64,000 nucleotides of DNA, taken from contig NZ_JAFFZS010000009.1 of NCBI RefSeq assembly GCF_016921115.1, forward strand, positions 124,001 to 188,000, in the 5' to 3' direction. Source of the DNA: Streptomyces actuosus. Its GTDB lineage: Bacteria; Actinomycetota; Actinomycetes; Streptomycetales; Streptomycetaceae. A program made the translations under genes and the position numbers. The notes under the pieces were generated by a model, which was given only the letters and a program-made list of their open reading frames with translations, was not told where the DNA came from and made no database searches. This document shows positions 17,552-26,711 of this stretch, piece by piece (the stretch's first letter is position 1; each line of letters begins with the position of its first letter).

Positions 17552-18259
17552 TCAGTACCAGTGGTTGGCCTGCCAGAACGACCAGGCGGCACAGGGGCTG
17601 CCGTACCGGCTGTTCATGTAGTTCAGGCCCCACTTGATCTGGGTGGCCGGGTTGGTCTGCCAGTCGGCGCCGGCGGAGGACATCTTGGAGCCGGGCAGGG
17701 CCTGGAAGAGGCCGTAGGCACCGGAGGAGGGGTTGACGGCCCGGTAGTTCCAGCTGGACTCGTGGTTCACGATGTTGCTGAAGCACTGGAACTGGCTGCT
17801 CGTCACCATCTGGCGCGCCATGGACTGGATCTGCGCGATGCTGTAGGAGCTCTGGACGGGGAAGTCGGCGGAGCTGCGGCTCGCGGCCAGCTTGGCCTGC
17901 GCGCGCTCCTTGGCCTCCTCGGCCGCCTTGTCGGCGGCCTCCTTCTTCTTCGCGATCGCGGTCTCGGCAGCCGCCCGGCGGGCCGCCTCCTCGGCGTCCT
18001 TCTTGGCGGTGGTGTCCGCGGCGATGGCCTGAGCGTCGGCCTGCTGCGTCAGGGACGCGGCCTGGACCTGGGCCTGCTCGCCGACAGGTATGTCCGCGAG
18101 GAGTGTCGCGTCGGCTGCCGCCGCTTCGGCGTCGTTGTTCTGGGCGGCGGTGCTGCCCGAGGCAACGCCGACGACGCTTCCGACAGCGGTGACCGCGGTG
18201 GCAGAGGCCACTGCGAATCCCCGGACCGAAATCCGGCTCACACGGTTTCCTTCCAGCAT
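17552..18259 (-). CDS. Secreted SLT-domain muramidase (lytic transglycosylase-like)
   Basis: A 235-aa exported protein. A signal peptide (VRGFAVASATAVTAVGSVVGVASG) is followed by an Ala/Lys/Glu-rich helical, coiled-coil-like region (about 50-150) and a C-terminal SLT-type domain: IVNHESSWNYRAVNPSSGAYGLFQALPGSKM, with the catalytic Glu in NHESSW. It probably cleaves peptidoglycan during growth or spore germination. Start is ATG 18259 (MLEGNRV); GTG 18241 is an alternative. Confidence 0.9.
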   Translation of the reverse strand: MLEGNRVSRISVRGFAVASATAVTAVGSVVGVASGSTAAQNNDAEAAAADATLLADIPVGEQAQVQAASLTQQADAQAIAADTTAKKDAEEAARRAAAETAIAKKKEAADKAAEEAKERAQAKLAASRSSADFPVQSSYSIAQIQSMARQMVTSSQFQCFSNIVNHESSWNYRAVNPSSGAYGLFQALPGSKMSSAGADWQTNPATQIKWGLNYMNSRYGSPCAAWSFWQANHWY

Positions 18260-18580
18260 CGCCCGCTTCGGTGACCCTGGCGGACGCAATCGTGCCCCTG
18301 GCACTGGCCTCCCCAACTGCGGGTCACGGAAGGCACGGGCCCGGTGGGCAACTCCCGGCACGGGAGCGCCGTGTGGTGCTCGGGCGGCATACGACGTTCG
18401 GTATGGAATTGGATGGTTCTTCTGGTGTGCCGCACCGCTGGGGGTACGGCTGTGTCGTATGCGGGGCCTGACAGGAGTGAGACTCTGCCGTAACCCGACG
18501 CCGCAAGGCAATTCTGCGTTGCGTGTGAAAGCTCACATCCCGTTTGGCCCTGGGGATTTCGGAGAAACGCCACGCACGAA
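18260..18580. other. Long leader region of the SLT-domain gene
   Basis: About 320 bp with no gene. On the minus strand it contains a TGACCC...GGGTCA inverted repeat near the muramidase start. Cell-wall hydrolase genes of this type in Streptomyces often carry a c-di-AMP (ydaO) riboswitch; the length fits, but I could not recognise the conserved core, so I do not call one. Confidence 0.35.
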
Positions 18581-18622
18581 GGCGCCGCCGGACTAGGCTC
18601 ACTCACTTCGTCCGACGGCGCC
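18581..18622 (-). terminator. Terminator of the phoH-like gene
   Basis: GGCGCCG-C-CGGAC pairs with GTCCG-A-CGGCGCC over a 16-nt loop, 47 bp beyond the stop at 18669. Confidence 0.7.
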
Positions 18623-18668
18623 AACTGACCCGCAACCCCTGTGAACTCGACAGAGCCGGTCAGGTCGC

Positions 18669-19994
18669 TCAGATGTGCCCTTCCTCCAGCATTTCGGTCA
18701 CAAGTGCGGCGATCTGGGACCTCTCGGACCGGTTGAGCGTGACGTGCGCGAAGAGCGGGTGCCCCTTCAGCTTCTCGACGACGGCGACGACACCGTCGTA
18801 GCGGCCCACGCGCAGATTGTCCCGCTGTGCCACGTCATGGGTGAGAACGACCCGCGAGTTGGCGCCGATCCGGGACAGCACGGTCAGCAGCACGTTCCGT
18901 TCCAGCGACTGCGCCTCGTCGACGATCACGAACGCGTCGTGCAGGGAGCGCCCCCGGATGTGGGTGAGCGGCAGGACCTCCAGCATGCCGCGCGCGGTGA
19001 CCTCCTCGATGACCTCGCGGCTGGTGACCGCGGAGAGCGTGTCGAAGACGGCCTGCGCCCACGGGCTCATCTTCTCGGCCTCGCTGCCGGGCAGGTATCC
19101 GAGTTCCTGCCCGCCGACCGCGTACAGCGGCCGGAAGACCATCACCTTCTGGTGCTGGCGGCGCTCCAGCACCGCTTCCAGGCCCGCGCACAGCGCCAGC
19201 GCCGACTTGCCGGTGCCGGCCCGGCCGCCCATCGACACGATGCCCACGTCCGGGTCGAGCAGCAGGTCCAGGGCGACGCGCTGCTCGGCGCTGCGGCCCT
19301 TGATGCCGAACGCCTCCCGGTCGCCCCGCACGAGGCGGACGTTGCCGTCGGCGGCGACCCGGCCCAGGGCCTTGCCCCGCTCGGACTCGATGGTCAGGCC
19401 GGTGTGCACGGGCAGGTCGGCGGCCTGGGGCACGTACACGTGTCCTTCCTCGAAGAGGATGTCCACCTGTTCGCCCGGCAGGGTGAGTTCGGACATGCCC
19501 GTCCAGCCGGAGTTCTCCGTGATGGCGAGTTCGGCCCGGTACTCCTCGGCGAGGAGACCGACCGAGGACGCCTTGATCCTCAGCGGCAGGTCCTTCGACA
19601 CGACGGTGACGTCGAACCCCTCGGCCTGGAGGTTGCGTGCGACCGCGAGGATGCGGGAGTCGTTGTCCCCCAGGCGGTAGCCGGTGGGCAGCACGCTGGG
19701 GTCCGAGTGGTTGAGCTCGACCCGCACGGTCCCGCCGAGGTCCCCGATCGGGATGGGGGCGTCGAGGCGGCCGTACCGGACCCGGTAGTCGTCCAGCAGG
19801 CGCAGGGCCTGCCGGGCGAAGTAGCCGAGTTCGGGATGGTGCCGCTTGGCCTCCAGCTCCGTGACCACGACGATCGGGAGCACGACCTCGTGCTCGTCGA
19901 AGCGGTTCAGGGCGTTCGGATCGGCCAGCAGGACGCTGGTGTCGAGAACATAGGTGCGCCGGTCGGGCTTGCGACGCTTTGTGCTGGTCACCAC
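18669..19994 (-). CDS. PIN domain-PhoH family ATPase (YlaK-like)
   Basis: A 441-aa protein. The N-terminal PIN nuclease domain (residues 15-150) has YVLDTSVLL and TELEAKR with the acidic metal ligands. The PhoH helicase-like ATPase domain follows, with Walker [13 protein letters not shown] (near 258) and Walker [14 protein letters not shown]-PhoH proteins unwind and cleave RNA. GTG 19994 is used; a second GTG follows directly and neither has a strong ribosome site. Confidence 0.92.
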   Translation of the reverse strand: MVTSTKRRKPDRRTYVLDTSVLLADPNALNRFDEHEVVLPIVVVTELEAKRHHPELGYFARQALRLLDDYRVRYGRLDAPIPIGDLGGTVRVELNHSDPSVLPTGYRLGDNDSRILAVARNLQAEGFDVTVVSKDLPLRIKASSVGLLAEEYRAELAITENSGWTGMSELTLPGEQVDILFEEGHVYVPQAADLPVHTGLTIESERGKALGRVAADGNVRLVRGDREAFGIKGRSAEQRVALDLLLDPDVGIVSMGGRAGTGKSALALCAGLEAVLERRQHQKVMVFRPLYAVGGQELGYLPGSEAEKMSPWAQAVFDTLSAVTSREVIEEVTARGMLEVLPLTHIRGRSLHDAFVIVDEAQSLERNVLLTVLSRIGANSRVVLTHDVAQRDNLRVGRYDGVVAVVEKLKGHPLFAHVTLNRSERSQIAALVTEMLEEGHI

Positions 19995-20544
19995 GGAAGG
20001 ACGTACCCCCTCGGATGAGGTCGGGGAGCGACGGGACGGAGCTGGACCGGTGTCCGGCCCTCGCGCGCGGCGGGCCGGACACCGGCCCGCCGTGGCTGCT
20101 TCCGTGCGGTGATCGCACGGTGGGGCTGGTGCAAAGGGCCTCCCGGGCGGACGGCCCCGTGCCGTCCGCTGAGATCCGACACCCGTGGTTCGGGCGTCGA
20201 CCTGGTTGCTTTATGCCCTCGAACGTGCGATGCCATGCCGATACGCATGACGGCGCGCCGGTGAACTCCGTGTGACGTCCGGCCGGTAGGGGGAGACCTG
20301 GTGCTCCTCGTGGGGCCGATGGGGGTGTTCGCACGTCGGCCGGGGCCCTGCGCGCCGGCCGCCGGAGGCGGTCGCGCCGTGCCGTGGTCCCGGGTCGCCG
20401 GGGTACGGAGTCCTGCTGTCGCCCTCCGGCCGGTCCGCCCGCGCGTGCCGGCCGCCGCGTCCGCCGACCGCCGCGGGGGCCTGCGCCCGCCGGCCGCCGC
20501 GGTTCGGCCGGTGCGCGTCAGCCGCCGCGGCACGGCGGGGTGCG
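19995..20544. other. Intergenic region between the isoprenyl synthase and phoH-like genes
   Basis: About 550 bp without a credible gene. A perfect 10-bp stem (GGCGGGCCGG) with a 3-nt loop lies at 20069-20091, in what would be the phoH leader. The part next to the isoprenyl synthase stop is rich in short CCGCCGG repeats that could end its transcript. Confidence 0.5.
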
Positions 20545-21318
20545 TCAGCCGCCGTAGCGGCGGTGGCGCGCGGCGTAGTCCCGGAGCGCGCGCAGGAAGT
20601 CGACCTTGCGGAAGGCCGGCCAGAAGACCTCACAGAAGTAATACTCGGAGTGCGCCGTCTGCCACAGCATGAATCCGGACAGTCGCTGCTCGCCGCTGGT
20701 GCGGATGACGAGGTCGGGGTCGGGCTGGGCACTCGTGTACAGGTGCCGGCCGATCATGTCGACGTCGACGGAGTCGGCGAGGCCCTCCAGCGAGGTGCCC
20801 TTCTCCCGGGCGTCCAGGAGCATCGAGCGGACGGCGTCGGCGATCTCCTGCCGTCCGCCGTAGCCGATGGCGACGTTGACCACTATCCCGTCGACGTGCG
20901 CGGTGGCCTCCTCGGCCTCCTTGAGGGTGCGCCGCAGGCCGTCGGGCAGCAGGTCGGTCGCGCCGACGTGGTGGACGCGCCAGCGCCCGTCCGCGGCGAG
21001 GGAGCGGACGACGTCCTCGATGATGCCGAGGAGTGGGACCAGCTCCTCCTGCGGCCGGTCGAAGTTGTCCGTCGACAGCAGCCAGAGGGTGACGACCTCG
21101 ACGTCGGTCTCGGTGCACCAGCCGAGGAACTCCTCGATCTTGTCGGCACCGGCCCGGTGACCCTGCGCGGCGGTGGAACCCGCGGCCTTCGCCCATCGCC
21201 GGTTGCCGTCCATGATGACGCCGATGTGCTTGGGCACCTGAGCGTGGTCCAGGTGACCTTCCACCCGGCGCGCGTAGAGCCTGACCAGCAGGCCGCGCAA
21301 CTTGTCGCGCAGGTTCAC
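20545..21318 (-). CDS. uppS: Isoprenyl (polyprenyl) diphosphate synthase, cis-type
   Basis: A 257-aa cis-prenyltransferase. HIGVIMDGNRRWAKA carries the catalytic aspartate (D37). TLWLLSTDNFDRP and the C-terminal RTSGEQRLSGFMLWQTAHSEY and FWPAFRKVDF are the family's conserved regions. It extends farnesyl diphosphate with isopentenyl diphosphate to make the lipid carrier for peptidoglycan. Streptomyces often has two such enzymes, so this could be the primary or the accessory copy. Start is GTG 21318. Confidence 0.94.
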   Translation of the reverse strand: MNLRDKLRGLLVRLYARRVEGHLDHAQVPKHIGVIMDGNRRWAKAAGSTAAQGHRAGADKIEEFLGWCTETDVEVVTLWLLSTDNFDRPQEELVPLLGIIEDVVRSLAADGRWRVHHVGATDLLPDGLRRTLKEAEEATAHVDGIVVNVAIGYGGRQEIADAVRSMLLDAREKGTSLEGLADSVDVDMIGRHLYTSAQPDPDLVIRTSGEQRLSGFMLWQTAHSEYYFCEVFWPAFRKVDFLRALRDYAARHRRYGG

Positions 21319-21625
21319 GTGATTGTCAGCCCCTCCGTACGGAACAGACCAGAGAGCGGTCCCCAGGGCGGAAGCCTACCGCTGTTCCCGGCAGGTGCCG
21401 CCAACGGGTGCGGGGCCCGGGCCGGGTTCGCGGGCCGGGTGTCCGCGGAGGATCGGGGGTGCGCGGCACCCGCGGATGCGGCGGGAGAAGGAAGGGGCGG
21501 GGGCCGGGCGGCGCGCCCCGGGAATGCCCGCCGGAACCGTTCCCGCGACCTCTGCCGGAAGGGGTTCGACGTGACGCGTGCCCGCACGCGGTGAAAGGGA
21601 GCCGGCGGATCCGCCGAGAAGAAAA

Positions 21626-21660
21626 CGGGCCGGTCCGTGGGGGGGAGACGGACCGGCCCG
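21626..21660. terminator. Strong hairpin with G-rich loop
   Basis: A perfect 13-bp stem (CGGGCCGGTCCGT) around a purine loop (GGGGGGGAGA), followed by a G8 run and preceded on the other side by GAAAA. It is upstream of the isoprenyl synthase gene and far from any other gene end. It may insulate the promoter or end an unannotated transcript. Confidence 0.6.
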
Positions 21661-22347
21661 AGGGGGGGGTTCCACCATAACCCTTTGTAAGGGCGGATGC
21701 GGGCATCGGCGTGCCACAACTACTCTCCGGAATCGGGCGGCGACGCGGTGGCGTGGAGATCGAATGGCCTCACAGGGCGGCGGGCCTGCGACTTCTCAGA
21801 AATCGAGGCACTCCGACGGGTCCGCACCGGCCGGGACGGCATCCGCCCCGGGTCCCTCTGACGGGCTAACCGCCCCGTATGCGCCCGCTTGACGGCGCCG
21901 ACACCGCGCAGCCCCCTCCTCTGCGCGGTGCCGACCGCGCAGCTTTGCTCACGCGAATTGCCTTGGTCTGAACCTATGCGATCCGGCAGGCCGAAGACCA
22001 GCCATGGCCGATAACGATGTGGAAACCGTGTGGAGGAAGGTGCAGGAATGCCGCAAGGGGCGCGGCGCGACGCGTCTCCGCCGCAGATGGAGGTACCGGC
22101 GAAGCGAGAGGCGGTCGGCGGCGGGGGGCCGCGAGGTGGACGACGTACGGGCGCGGGCCGGTCGGGGGCCGTCGGCGGGAGGGTGTCCCCTGCCGGGGCA
22201 TCTTCGGCGCGGTATGGCGTCGCCACGCTGCGGCGGACTCGCCGGACACCCGGGCTCGTCCGTTGACGGGGGCGTCAACCGCCGGGGGCGCGGCCCGACG
22301 GCGCGTCCTCGGCCGCCGGGCCCACGGACGCCGGGGGTGCGCGGCGG
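21661..22347. other. Gene-poor region
   Basis: Nearly 700 bp in which no open frame has convincing coding features. A moderately AT-rich island at 21940-22040 may be promoter DNA; a plus-strand frame starting at ATG 22004 (MADNDVETVWRKVQECRKG) begins plausibly but becomes Arg/Gly-rich. No RNA gene was recognised. Confidence 0.4.
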
Positions 22348-22412
22348 CCCGGGATGCGAAGGGACCGGGATGCGCGGGAGCCCGGGATGCCAGGGGGCCA
22401 GGGATGCCGGGT
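22348..22412. repeat. Degenerate ~17-bp tandem repeat
   Basis: GGGATGC recurs at 22351, 22367, 22384 and 22401, that is every 16-17 bp, with G/C-rich spacers, just after the end of the methyltransferase gene. Confidence 0.6.
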
Positions 22413-22425
22413 GCCGCCGGGTTCG

Positions 22426-23220
22426 TCAGCCGCCGGGCCTGCGGACGTCGAAGAGGTGCCGGGTGCTGTGCGCCACGAACGGCCCGTCGGCCTCGATCCG
22501 CTCGTGCAGCGCGCGCAGTCGGGGCTCGTACTTCTCGACCGTGAACCCCGGGACCATCCACACCACCTTGCGCAGGAAGTGGACGACCGCGGCGATGTCG
22601 TGGAACTCGATGCGCAGCTTCTCGGCCCGCAGATCGACGACCTTCAGCCCGGCGGCCTCGGCGTCGGCACGCTCCCGCTCGGGACGGCGGGCGGCGAGCA
22701 CCTCCTCCGGCAGCGGTCCGAGGAAGTACTCCACGAGCTCGAAGACGCTCGCGGGCCCCACGTGCTGAGCGAAGTACGTGCCGCCGGCCCGGAGAACCCG
22801 CGCGATCTCGTTCCACTGCGGGCGCACGGGATGCCGGCTCACGACGAGGTCGAAGGCGCCGTCCGTGAACGGCAGCCGCGCGTCCTCCTCGGCGGCGACG
22901 ACGGCGACACCGCGCGGCCGGAGCACGGCGGTGGCCTTCGCGACGTTCGGCGGCCAGCCCTCGGTGGCCACGGTGACGAGAGGCCTGCGGGCCGCGCGCC
23001 GCAGCGCGAAGTCGAGGACCTCACCACCGCCGGTCTGGAGGTCGAGCGCCGCCTCGGCCCCGGCCAGCCGGTCCGCCAGGGACACGGCGTACCCCCAGGA
23101 CGGCCGCGCCTCCGTCGCCCTGCCCTCGAACCAGGAGAAGTCCCAGCCCTCCGTAGGGACGGCGACACCTTCGGCGACGAGCTCCTCGAACGTGCGGGCG
23201 GAATGCGGGCTGGACTGCAT
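22426..23220 (-). CDS. Class I SAM-dependent methyltransferase
   Basis: A 264-aa protein. The SAM-binding region has LDLQTGGGEVLDF (motif I), a following acidic strand, FDLVVSRHPVRPQWNEIARVLRAGGTYFAQHVG (motif III) and a C-terminal substrate-side extension. The N-terminal WDFSWFEGRATEARPSW occurs in actinobacterial small-molecule/RNA methyltransferase-like proteins. Substrate unknown. It is divergent from the DinB gene with only 51 bp between the starts, so they share a promoter region. Confidence 0.88.
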   Translation of the reverse strand: MQSSPHSARTFEELVAEGVAVPTEGWDFSWFEGRATEARPSWGYAVSLADRLAGAEAALDLQTGGGEVLDFALRRAARRPLVTVATEGWPPNVAKATAVLRPRGVAVVAAEEDARLPFTDGAFDLVVSRHPVRPQWNEIARVLRAGGTYFAQHVGPASVFELVEYFLGPLPEEVLAARRPERERADAEAAGLKVVDLRAEKLRIEFHDIAAVVHFLRKVVWMVPGFTVEKYEPRLRALHERIEADGPFVAHSTRHLFDVRRPGG

Positions 23221-23271
23221 GGTCTGGATGATCGCAGGCCGCTGTCACTGGGCGCTGCTAATTTTCGCGGC

Positions 23272-23796
23272 ATGACGAACTCCGACACCCCGCCTGCCGC
23301 GGGAATGCCCTACCAGGGCGACGAGAAGGACACCCTGCGGGCGAGCCTGGACCGGCACCGCGACGCGGTGCTGTGGAAGCTCGACGGCTTGGACGACGAC
23401 CGTCTGCGGCGCCCCATGACCCCCTCCGGCACGAGTCTGCTGGGCCTGGTGAAGCACCTGGCGTCCGTGGAGTACGCCTGGTTCGTCGAGACGTTCGGCC
23501 GCGAGGGGGAGCCACTGTGGTTCGACCCCTGGGAGAACGAGGACATGCGGGCGACCGAGGACGAGACGGCGGAACAGCTGACCGCCTTCTACGCCCGTGC
23601 CCGAGCGGCCGCGGACGCGGTCATCGCCGAACTGCCACTGGACGCCGTCGGCAAGCCGTCGTGGCACGCCGGCCGCACGGTCTCCCTGCGCTGGGTCCTG
23701 GTCCACATGATCGAGGAGACGGCACGGCACGCGGGCCACATGGACATCGTCCGCGAACTGATCGACGGCGCGACGGGAGACCACCGCCCGGCCTGA
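23272..23796 (+). CDS. DinB family protein (DUF664)
   Basis: A 174-aa four-helix-bundle protein. The metal-binding histidines are in LLGLVKHLASVEYAW (first) and MIEETARHAGHMDIVREL (the HAGHxD pair), typical of DinB/DUF664 proteins. Known members include bacillithiol- or mycothiol-dependent transferases. Start is ATG 23272. Confidence 0.92.
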   Translation: MTNSDTPPAAGMPYQGDEKDTLRASLDRHRDAVLWKLDGLDDDRLRRPMTPSGTSLLGLVKHLASVEYAWFVETFGREGEPLWFDPWENEDMRATEDETAEQLTAFYARARAAADAVIAELPLDAVGKPSWHAGRTVSLRWVLVHMIEETARHAGHMDIVRELIDGATGDHRPA

Positions 23797-24252
23797 CCTC
23801 TGCCCGGCTCTTCACCACGGAGGGCCGGCCCCTCCCTCACGTCCCTCGCGCACCGCCGACGCTCCTCGACGCAGGACTCCGCCTCCGTGGACTCCGAAAC
23901 GCCGCGGTCGCACGCCTGCCCCTCGGCGGCAGACCGAAGGCGGTACCCCCTCCGACAGAGCCCCTTCCTCGGCTTCACCCGCGGACACCGACGCGTACTT
24001 CGAAGGCGGCAGGCACCCGTATCCACGGCCCGGGACAAGCAAGTCGGTAACTGCTCGACGCAGCGCTGACCGGACGCCCCCCCCTCCCGCATGACTCCGG
24101 ACCCGACCACAACCGCGTAGGACTCGTAGGCGGTGCGGGACACACAGGGCACGTAGACGGAAGAGACGCCGTGTGCCGTGTCAAACCTGACGGGGGCGCA
24201 ATTCCACCCTTGGAGGCATGACCCGCCATGCGGGCTCAAGGCGCGAACGTTC
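23797..24252. other. Intergenic region next to the IS1380-type element
   Basis: About 455 bp with no convincing gene. The right-hand ~80 bp should include the left end of the insertion element, but I could not find terminal inverted repeats matching the other side. Confidence 0.4.
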
Positions 24253-25700
24253 TCATGATCCGGTCTTGATGTGGTCGAGTGCGTGATCGGGGTGGGACCG
24301 GTAGTTGGGCCAGGTCGCCGATATCCGCAAGCGCAGGCGTCGGCCGCCGCGGGTGAGGCGGGCGGCGACGTGCAGCAGCCGGTAGCGGAGCTTCTTCGGC
24401 TCGGCAGTGGCCAGCTCCCCGTCCAGCAGCAGGACGCGCGTCCAAGCCGGCAGATCGATCGCCGCCAGGCTGAGTTCGAGCCAGACGGCGTTGACGGCGA
24501 AGTCGCGGGAGGGGAAGCGGCCGAAGCCGGTGCTCTTGCCGCACCGGACATGGTCCTCGACGGTGGCGTGACCGCGGTGGCGGACCTCCAGGAACTGGGC
24601 GGATCCGCCACCGGAGTACGGGGTGTCGGTGAGGAACACCTGATGGCGCAGGCCCTCGTCCTCGTCGAACAGGGACAGCTGGGCTCCGGGATGCGGCCTC
24701 TCCCGGCGCACGATGATGCGGGTGCCGGTCGGGTAGCACTCCAGATCGACCATGCCGGTCAGCTCGGCCACCTCGGCGCCATCACGCAGGGTCCCGTCCT
24801 GGTCCAGGGCGGGATGCAAGAGGCGGACGGGCACGGCCCGGACAGCTCGGCGGACCGCCTCGGTGATGGAGTGTCCGACCGAGAAGAAGGTACGAATTCC
24901 TCGTCTCCGCAGGTCGCAGACGCGGGCGAGGAAGGCTTTCGTGGATCCGGCGCTGTCGGCGCGGATGAGGATGTCGGTGCCGTGCCGGTGAGCGTCGGGG
25001 ATCTGCGCGAGCGCCTGGTCGAGCACGACGATGTGATCGGCAGCAGTGTTGGCTCCGGAGTCCCGGGCCGCAGCCGCCCCGACACGGCCTCGCCCGTGTT
25101 CGCGAGGAAGCACAGCAGCGGGTGGAAGCCGAAGCCGCCCTTATAGGTGGGTGCGGCCTGTTCCTTCTCGGAGTGGCAGGTCACCAGTGTGGCGTCGAGG
25201 TCCAGAACCAGGCCGGGAAGTTCTCGTCCGCCGGCCCGAGCAGCAGGTATGCCCTCGCCGGTCTCGGCGGCCTGCATCCAGGCGACTTCCCGGGCTGAAC
25301 CGCGGGCCGCCCGCAACGAAGCGAGTGCAGCCTCGTCGGTGTCGGCAACCAACCGCCAAGCGGTGGGCGTGCAGGCGACCGGGCCGAACACCCCTGCCTG
25401 GTCCCGCAGCACGGCCAGATCCGCGATCGTCTCACCACCGTGGGCGAGCATCACCGCCAGATCGGTGGCGACCCGGCCCGGATCGTGTCCGGTCCCGCGC
25501 GGCCGAAGCGACCTGAGGGCGGCGGAGTACGCGGCGGTCAGCCCGGTGGCATCAGCGAGATCCGCCAGCAACCGTGCCCCGGCATGCCCGACCACCCCCG
25601 AACCATCGGCACTGACATGGACCTTGGGACGCAACCCGATAGCCTGCCACGTAGAGAGTGCCCTCCGCCTGGACCGACAGAACCCCTCAGCAAGGTTCAT
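24253..25700 (-). mobile_element. IS1380-family transposase, frameshifted
   Basis: The reading frame from 25700 encodes the N-terminal half of an IS1380-type DDE transposase (VSADGSGVVGHAGARLLADLADATGLT; GLVLDLDATLVTCHSEKEQAAPTYKGGFGFHPLLCF). The rest (NTAADHIVVLDQAL, ILIRADSAGSTKAFL, TFFSVGHSITE, GQLSLFDE-like block) continues in another frame from about 25062. The switch falls at CCCGGGACTCC; one missing A would restore the expected R-P-G-N-S-G-A-N-T. The copy is therefore probably inactive. The C-terminal ~15 residues also differ from what I expect for the family, so the end may be replaced too. Confidence 0.85.
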
Positions 25701-25830
25701 CGTCCCAGGTCAGGAAGGCACTTTCGCTTTCCACCCCAAAACCAGCCGTACCCAAGTGAGACGGCAAGGCTAACGCGGACCGGTTCGGGCCTTCCCACCC
25801 TACGGCGCCGTCGGCAACGAAAATTACCCT

Positions 25831-26469
25831 TCATTCATCACTCTGATAGCGGGGCAACTCCGACGGAAAGTCACGATGCCCCTGACATTCAGCCAACCCA
25901 TAAGCATGCTTGGCTTGTTCGTAGGCAATGTCCGTCAAGATCTGCAGAAGCAAAGCACCCTTTGCCTTGGTATCGCCGCCAACACTCATCGATGTCAATA
26001 CAGCATAGTTCGGCGAGGAATTGCGGAGGAGTTCCGATCTAGGCGTACAGGGCACATACACGGCGGCTTCCTCAGTGTCAATCTCAGCCAAAGCCTCAAT
26101 ATCACCGACCGCTGCACGAACGATCCGACCATTGTGCCCTTTCACCCAGTCGACCTTCGAAACGGGAGACAAATGTGTCTGTCCCCAGAGAACCGAATCG
26201 CCGCTGGTGACGACACGGCAATTCCAAGTGAAGTCTTCACTCGTACTGGAGTTCACAGCTCTTTCCCTGGCATCCCTGGACGGCGGCAGCGCCTGAACAA
26301 CCAAGTCACGCTCTACCGCACCATCACACACCCTCGCAGGAAGAGTTTCCAGGCCACGCGTAAAAAACTGCACATATCCGTACCAGCCGGCGACACACAG
26401 AAGGGCGAAGCCAACCAGAATCAGCAAGAAATTCTTCGCAGTGTACTGGGTCTTTCTAGAGCCAATCAA
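25831..26469 (-). CDS. Membrane-anchored protein of unknown function
   Basis: A 212-aa protein starting at TTG 26469 with AGGAG about 8 nt upstream. One transmembrane helix (residues 13-33, NFLLILVGFALLCVAGWYGYVQFF) anchors an extracytoplasmic domain with cysteines near 48, 83, 146 and 195 that could form disulfides. I recognise no family. Base composition is clearly less GC-rich than the neighbours, suggesting acquisition. It follows the broken DUF6571-like gene on the same strand and may be an accessory or immunity partner of the type VII set. Confidence 0.75.
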   Translation of the reverse strand: MIGSRKTQYTAKNFLLILVGFALLCVAGWYGYVQFFTRGLETLPARVCDGAVERDLVVQALPPSRDARERAVNSSTSEDFTWNCRVVTSGDSVLWGQTHLSPVSKVDWVKGHNGRIVRAAVGDIEALAEIDTEEAAVYVPCTPRSELLRNSSPNYAVLTSMSVGGDTKAKGALLLQILTDIAYEQAKHAYGLAECQGHRDFPSELPRYQSDE

Positions 26470-26711
26470 CGGGGAACTCCTGAATAATTCCGAAATTCAA
26501 AACCCTGGGTTCCGGACGATGATGCAAAACAGGGGAGCACCCTCCCACAAACTCCGTACGCCAGCGATTACGGCCGATCCTTGACATCACTCAGGAAAGT
26601 ACTGGCAGAATCCCAACCTCGATGCACAGCACCATTGATCGTGACACCGATACTTTGCTTGGGAAGGTCAACATGGTAGCGATCAATGGCTTCATCAGCC
26701 GCCCACTCGGT

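Noticed and set aside
18260..18668. c-di-AMP (ydaO) riboswitch upstream of the SLT-domain gene
   Set aside because: The leader length and gene type fit, but I could not find the conserved GGGGACCCA/GGGTGAAT-type core in the minus-strand sequence. A covariance-model search would decide.
21675..21720. tRNA-like stretch around CCCTTTGTAAGGG
   Set aside because: It is only a short CCCTT-TGT-AAGGG hairpin; no acceptor stem, D-arm or T-arm could be built around it.
22004..22348. Plus-strand gene starting MADNDVETVWRKVQECRKG
   Set aside because: The first ~20 residues look protein-like but the frame becomes Arg/Gly/Pro-rich with no domain and runs into the opposite-strand methyltransferase gene.
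24200..25760. Terminal inverted repeats of the IS1380-type element
   Set aside because: GGGTGGAA occurs near both ends but in the same orientation, so it cannot be a terminal inverted repeat; exact element borders are not defined.
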